Assembly (NCBI GenBank): GCA_973895155.1 | Contig: OZ316895.1 | Coordinates: forward strand, 17,918,001 to 17,982,000 | Origin: Marsupella aquatica | Lineage: Eukaryota > Marchantiophyta | DNA length: 64,000 nucleotides | Direction: 5' to 3' | Shown here: positions 63,306 through 64,000 of the stretch, piece by piece | How the letters are laid out: the number at the start of each line of letters is the position of its first letter | Position numbering within the stretch: the first letter of the stretch is position 1 | Notes under the pieces: model-generated | Databases searched by the model: none | What the model was told of the DNA's origin: nothing | What the model saw: only the letters and a program-made list of their open reading frames with translations | Position numbers and translations under genes: made by a program

Positions 63306-63973
63306 TTAGCCATTTCATCCAATTGGTCTACATCCTTTACTTCCTCCGGAATTGCAGCTAAAAAGGTGGATTCTATTGTAAAGCAGTCCTCGACCTCTTC
63401 GTCTTCTTCTTCCAAGTCACCTTCCATTGGTTCTTGCCATAATCCGCTGGGGGGTACCTCTGGTCCAAAGACACCTTCTTCGGTTAGGTTAGTGAGGCAT
63501 TCTAACCAACGTACTTCATCGGCTGACTCCAGTCCACTGTCGTACCCATCTACTTCCCTTATGCTTTTCCTACGGTCATCCTTAGTGTCCCAGGATACTG
63601 TGATAGAGGGGGTCCCGAAAGTGAACTGCTTTTTACCCCAATCTTCTATTACCTCGGCTAGGTACAGCCATGGCCTACCAATCAATAGTCGGAATGACGT
63701 AGGATTTACCGGCTTCATTACTACATAGTTAATGCTAAAGAAGATACCTCCTATCTCTGTCTTGATGCCGGTTAACACTCCCGTAGGAATGACCTGATAT
63801 CCATTGGCCATGTTCAACACTCTTCCAGTCATCTCCGGTGTTAGACCCCACCCTTTTGCTGTTGAATCAATCATAATACATACCCCTGATCCTCCATCGA
63901 TGGGTACCCGTAGTAATAATTCTCCTTGAATCATTAATGGTAATGCTGGGGCTCCTTGATCTTCTTCTATCAT
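63212..63973 (-). CDS. gypsy aspartic protease-containing frame (partial; continues beyond window)
   Basis: It contains LLRVPIDGGSGVCIMIDSTA, the D-G-G-S variant of the retropepsin active site used by many plant gypsy elements, and LLIGRPWLYLAEVIEDWG, the flap/ILG-type block. The acidic C-terminal tail overlaps the start of pol. The M at 63973 is probably internal; gag is expected upstream, outside the window. Confidence 0.8.
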   Translation of the reverse strand: MIEEDQGAPALPLMIQGELLLRVPIDGGSGVCIMIDSTAKGWGLTPEMTGRVLNMANGYQVIPTGVLTGIKTEIGGIFFSINYVVMKPVNPTSFRLLIGRPWLYLAEVIEDWGKKQFTFGTPSITVSWDTKDDRRKSIREVDGYDSGLESADEVRWLECLTNLTEEGVFGPEVPPSGLWQEPMEGDLEEEDEEVEDCFTIESTFLAAIPEEVKDVDQLDEMAKWGAVAGTMDFLQALWQSRQGSQRHRSSARN

Positions 63974-64000
63974 TAGTACGTCGGATCTGGTTGCTACCTT

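Larger units (their letters stand above)
56303..64000 (-). mobile_element. Ty3/gypsy retrotransposon (minus strand), near-intact, 5' part beyond the window
   Basis: Order on the minus strand is protease-containing frame (63973-63212), pol (63305-60039) and the extra 1210-residue ORF (59935-56303). All three are open. Gag and 5' LTR would lie beyond 64000. The open frames and correct order suggest a recently active copy. No chromodomain is seen after the integrase, unlike the fragments at 5-20 kb, so this is a different gypsy lineage, compatible with Athila/Tat-like elements. Confidence 0.85.

Noticed and set aside
1-64000. tRNA, rRNA, bacterial promoters, ribosome binding sites, riboswitches
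   Set aside because: None recognised; the window is eukaryotic nuclear DNA, so bacterial signals are not expected.

Overview
This is nuclear DNA of a land plant. The evidence is a spliced, chloroplast-targeted starch-metabolism gene with eleven phase-consistent exons (31114-35512), nested plant-type Ty3/gypsy, Ty1/copia and LINE retroelements, Mutator-like elements and MITEs. A non-seed plant (moss, lycophyte or fern) is my guess from the transposase family seen at 39-43 kb, but I cannot prove it. I saw no rRNA, tRNA or CRISPR array, and no bacterial-style operon. All similarity statements come from reading the sequence; no search was run.

Layout. 0.95-4.4 kb: a decayed LINE (minus strand) carrying two copies of one ~300-bp MITE in opposite orientations. 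4.4-20.6 kb: fragments of Ty3/gypsy chromoviruses (minus strand), broken up by gag-like coiled-coil ORFs. One of these lies in a clean 3.96-kb insertion (14760-18722) that splits a gypsy gag. 21.87-24.65 kb: a 2.78-kb Mutator-like element with 268-bp terminal inverted repeats and a truncated transposase. 25-30.2 kb: decayed retroelement sequence, a perfect solo copia LTR (28916-29211) and a small tandem repeat. 31.1-35.5 kb: the one ordinary host gene, a PTST2/FLO6-like CBM48 protein. 37.65-52.74 kb: a copia retrotransposon split in its reverse transcriptase/RNase H junction by a second element. 52.7-55.4 kb: a gag-like-only element on the plus strand. 56.3-64.0 kb: a largely intact Ty3/gypsy element (minus strand) with a 1210-residue extra ORF downstream of pol.

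The main discovery is the element inside the copia copy, at 38534-51240 (12,707 bp). It has perfect 21-bp terminal inverted repeats and a probable 5-bp target duplication with one mismatch, and its flanks rejoin the copia reading frame. Subterminal arrays of a TGTACATTTGG motif lie near both ends. It encodes an intact 1247-residue DUF7869-type putative DDE transposase on the minus strand. Diverging from it on the plus strand is a spliced gene with a ParB-like domain followed by a beta-class N4/N6 DNA methyltransferase-like domain, and then an FCP1/NLI-type HAD phosphatase domain that may be spliced onto the same protein. Imperfect palindromic repeats (GGAYAGRGAT, one base, ATCYCTRTCC), most of them containing GATC, occur across the element: in the divergent promoter region, in introns, in one coding exon and near the 3' end. 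I noticed none elsewhere in the window. I read this as a large cut-and-paste transposon with a phage-like ParB-methyltransferase cargo and candidate iteron-type binding sites for its own proteins. The function of the cargo is inference. The plus-strand gene carries an in-frame TAG and a probable frameshift, so this copy may be only partly functional.
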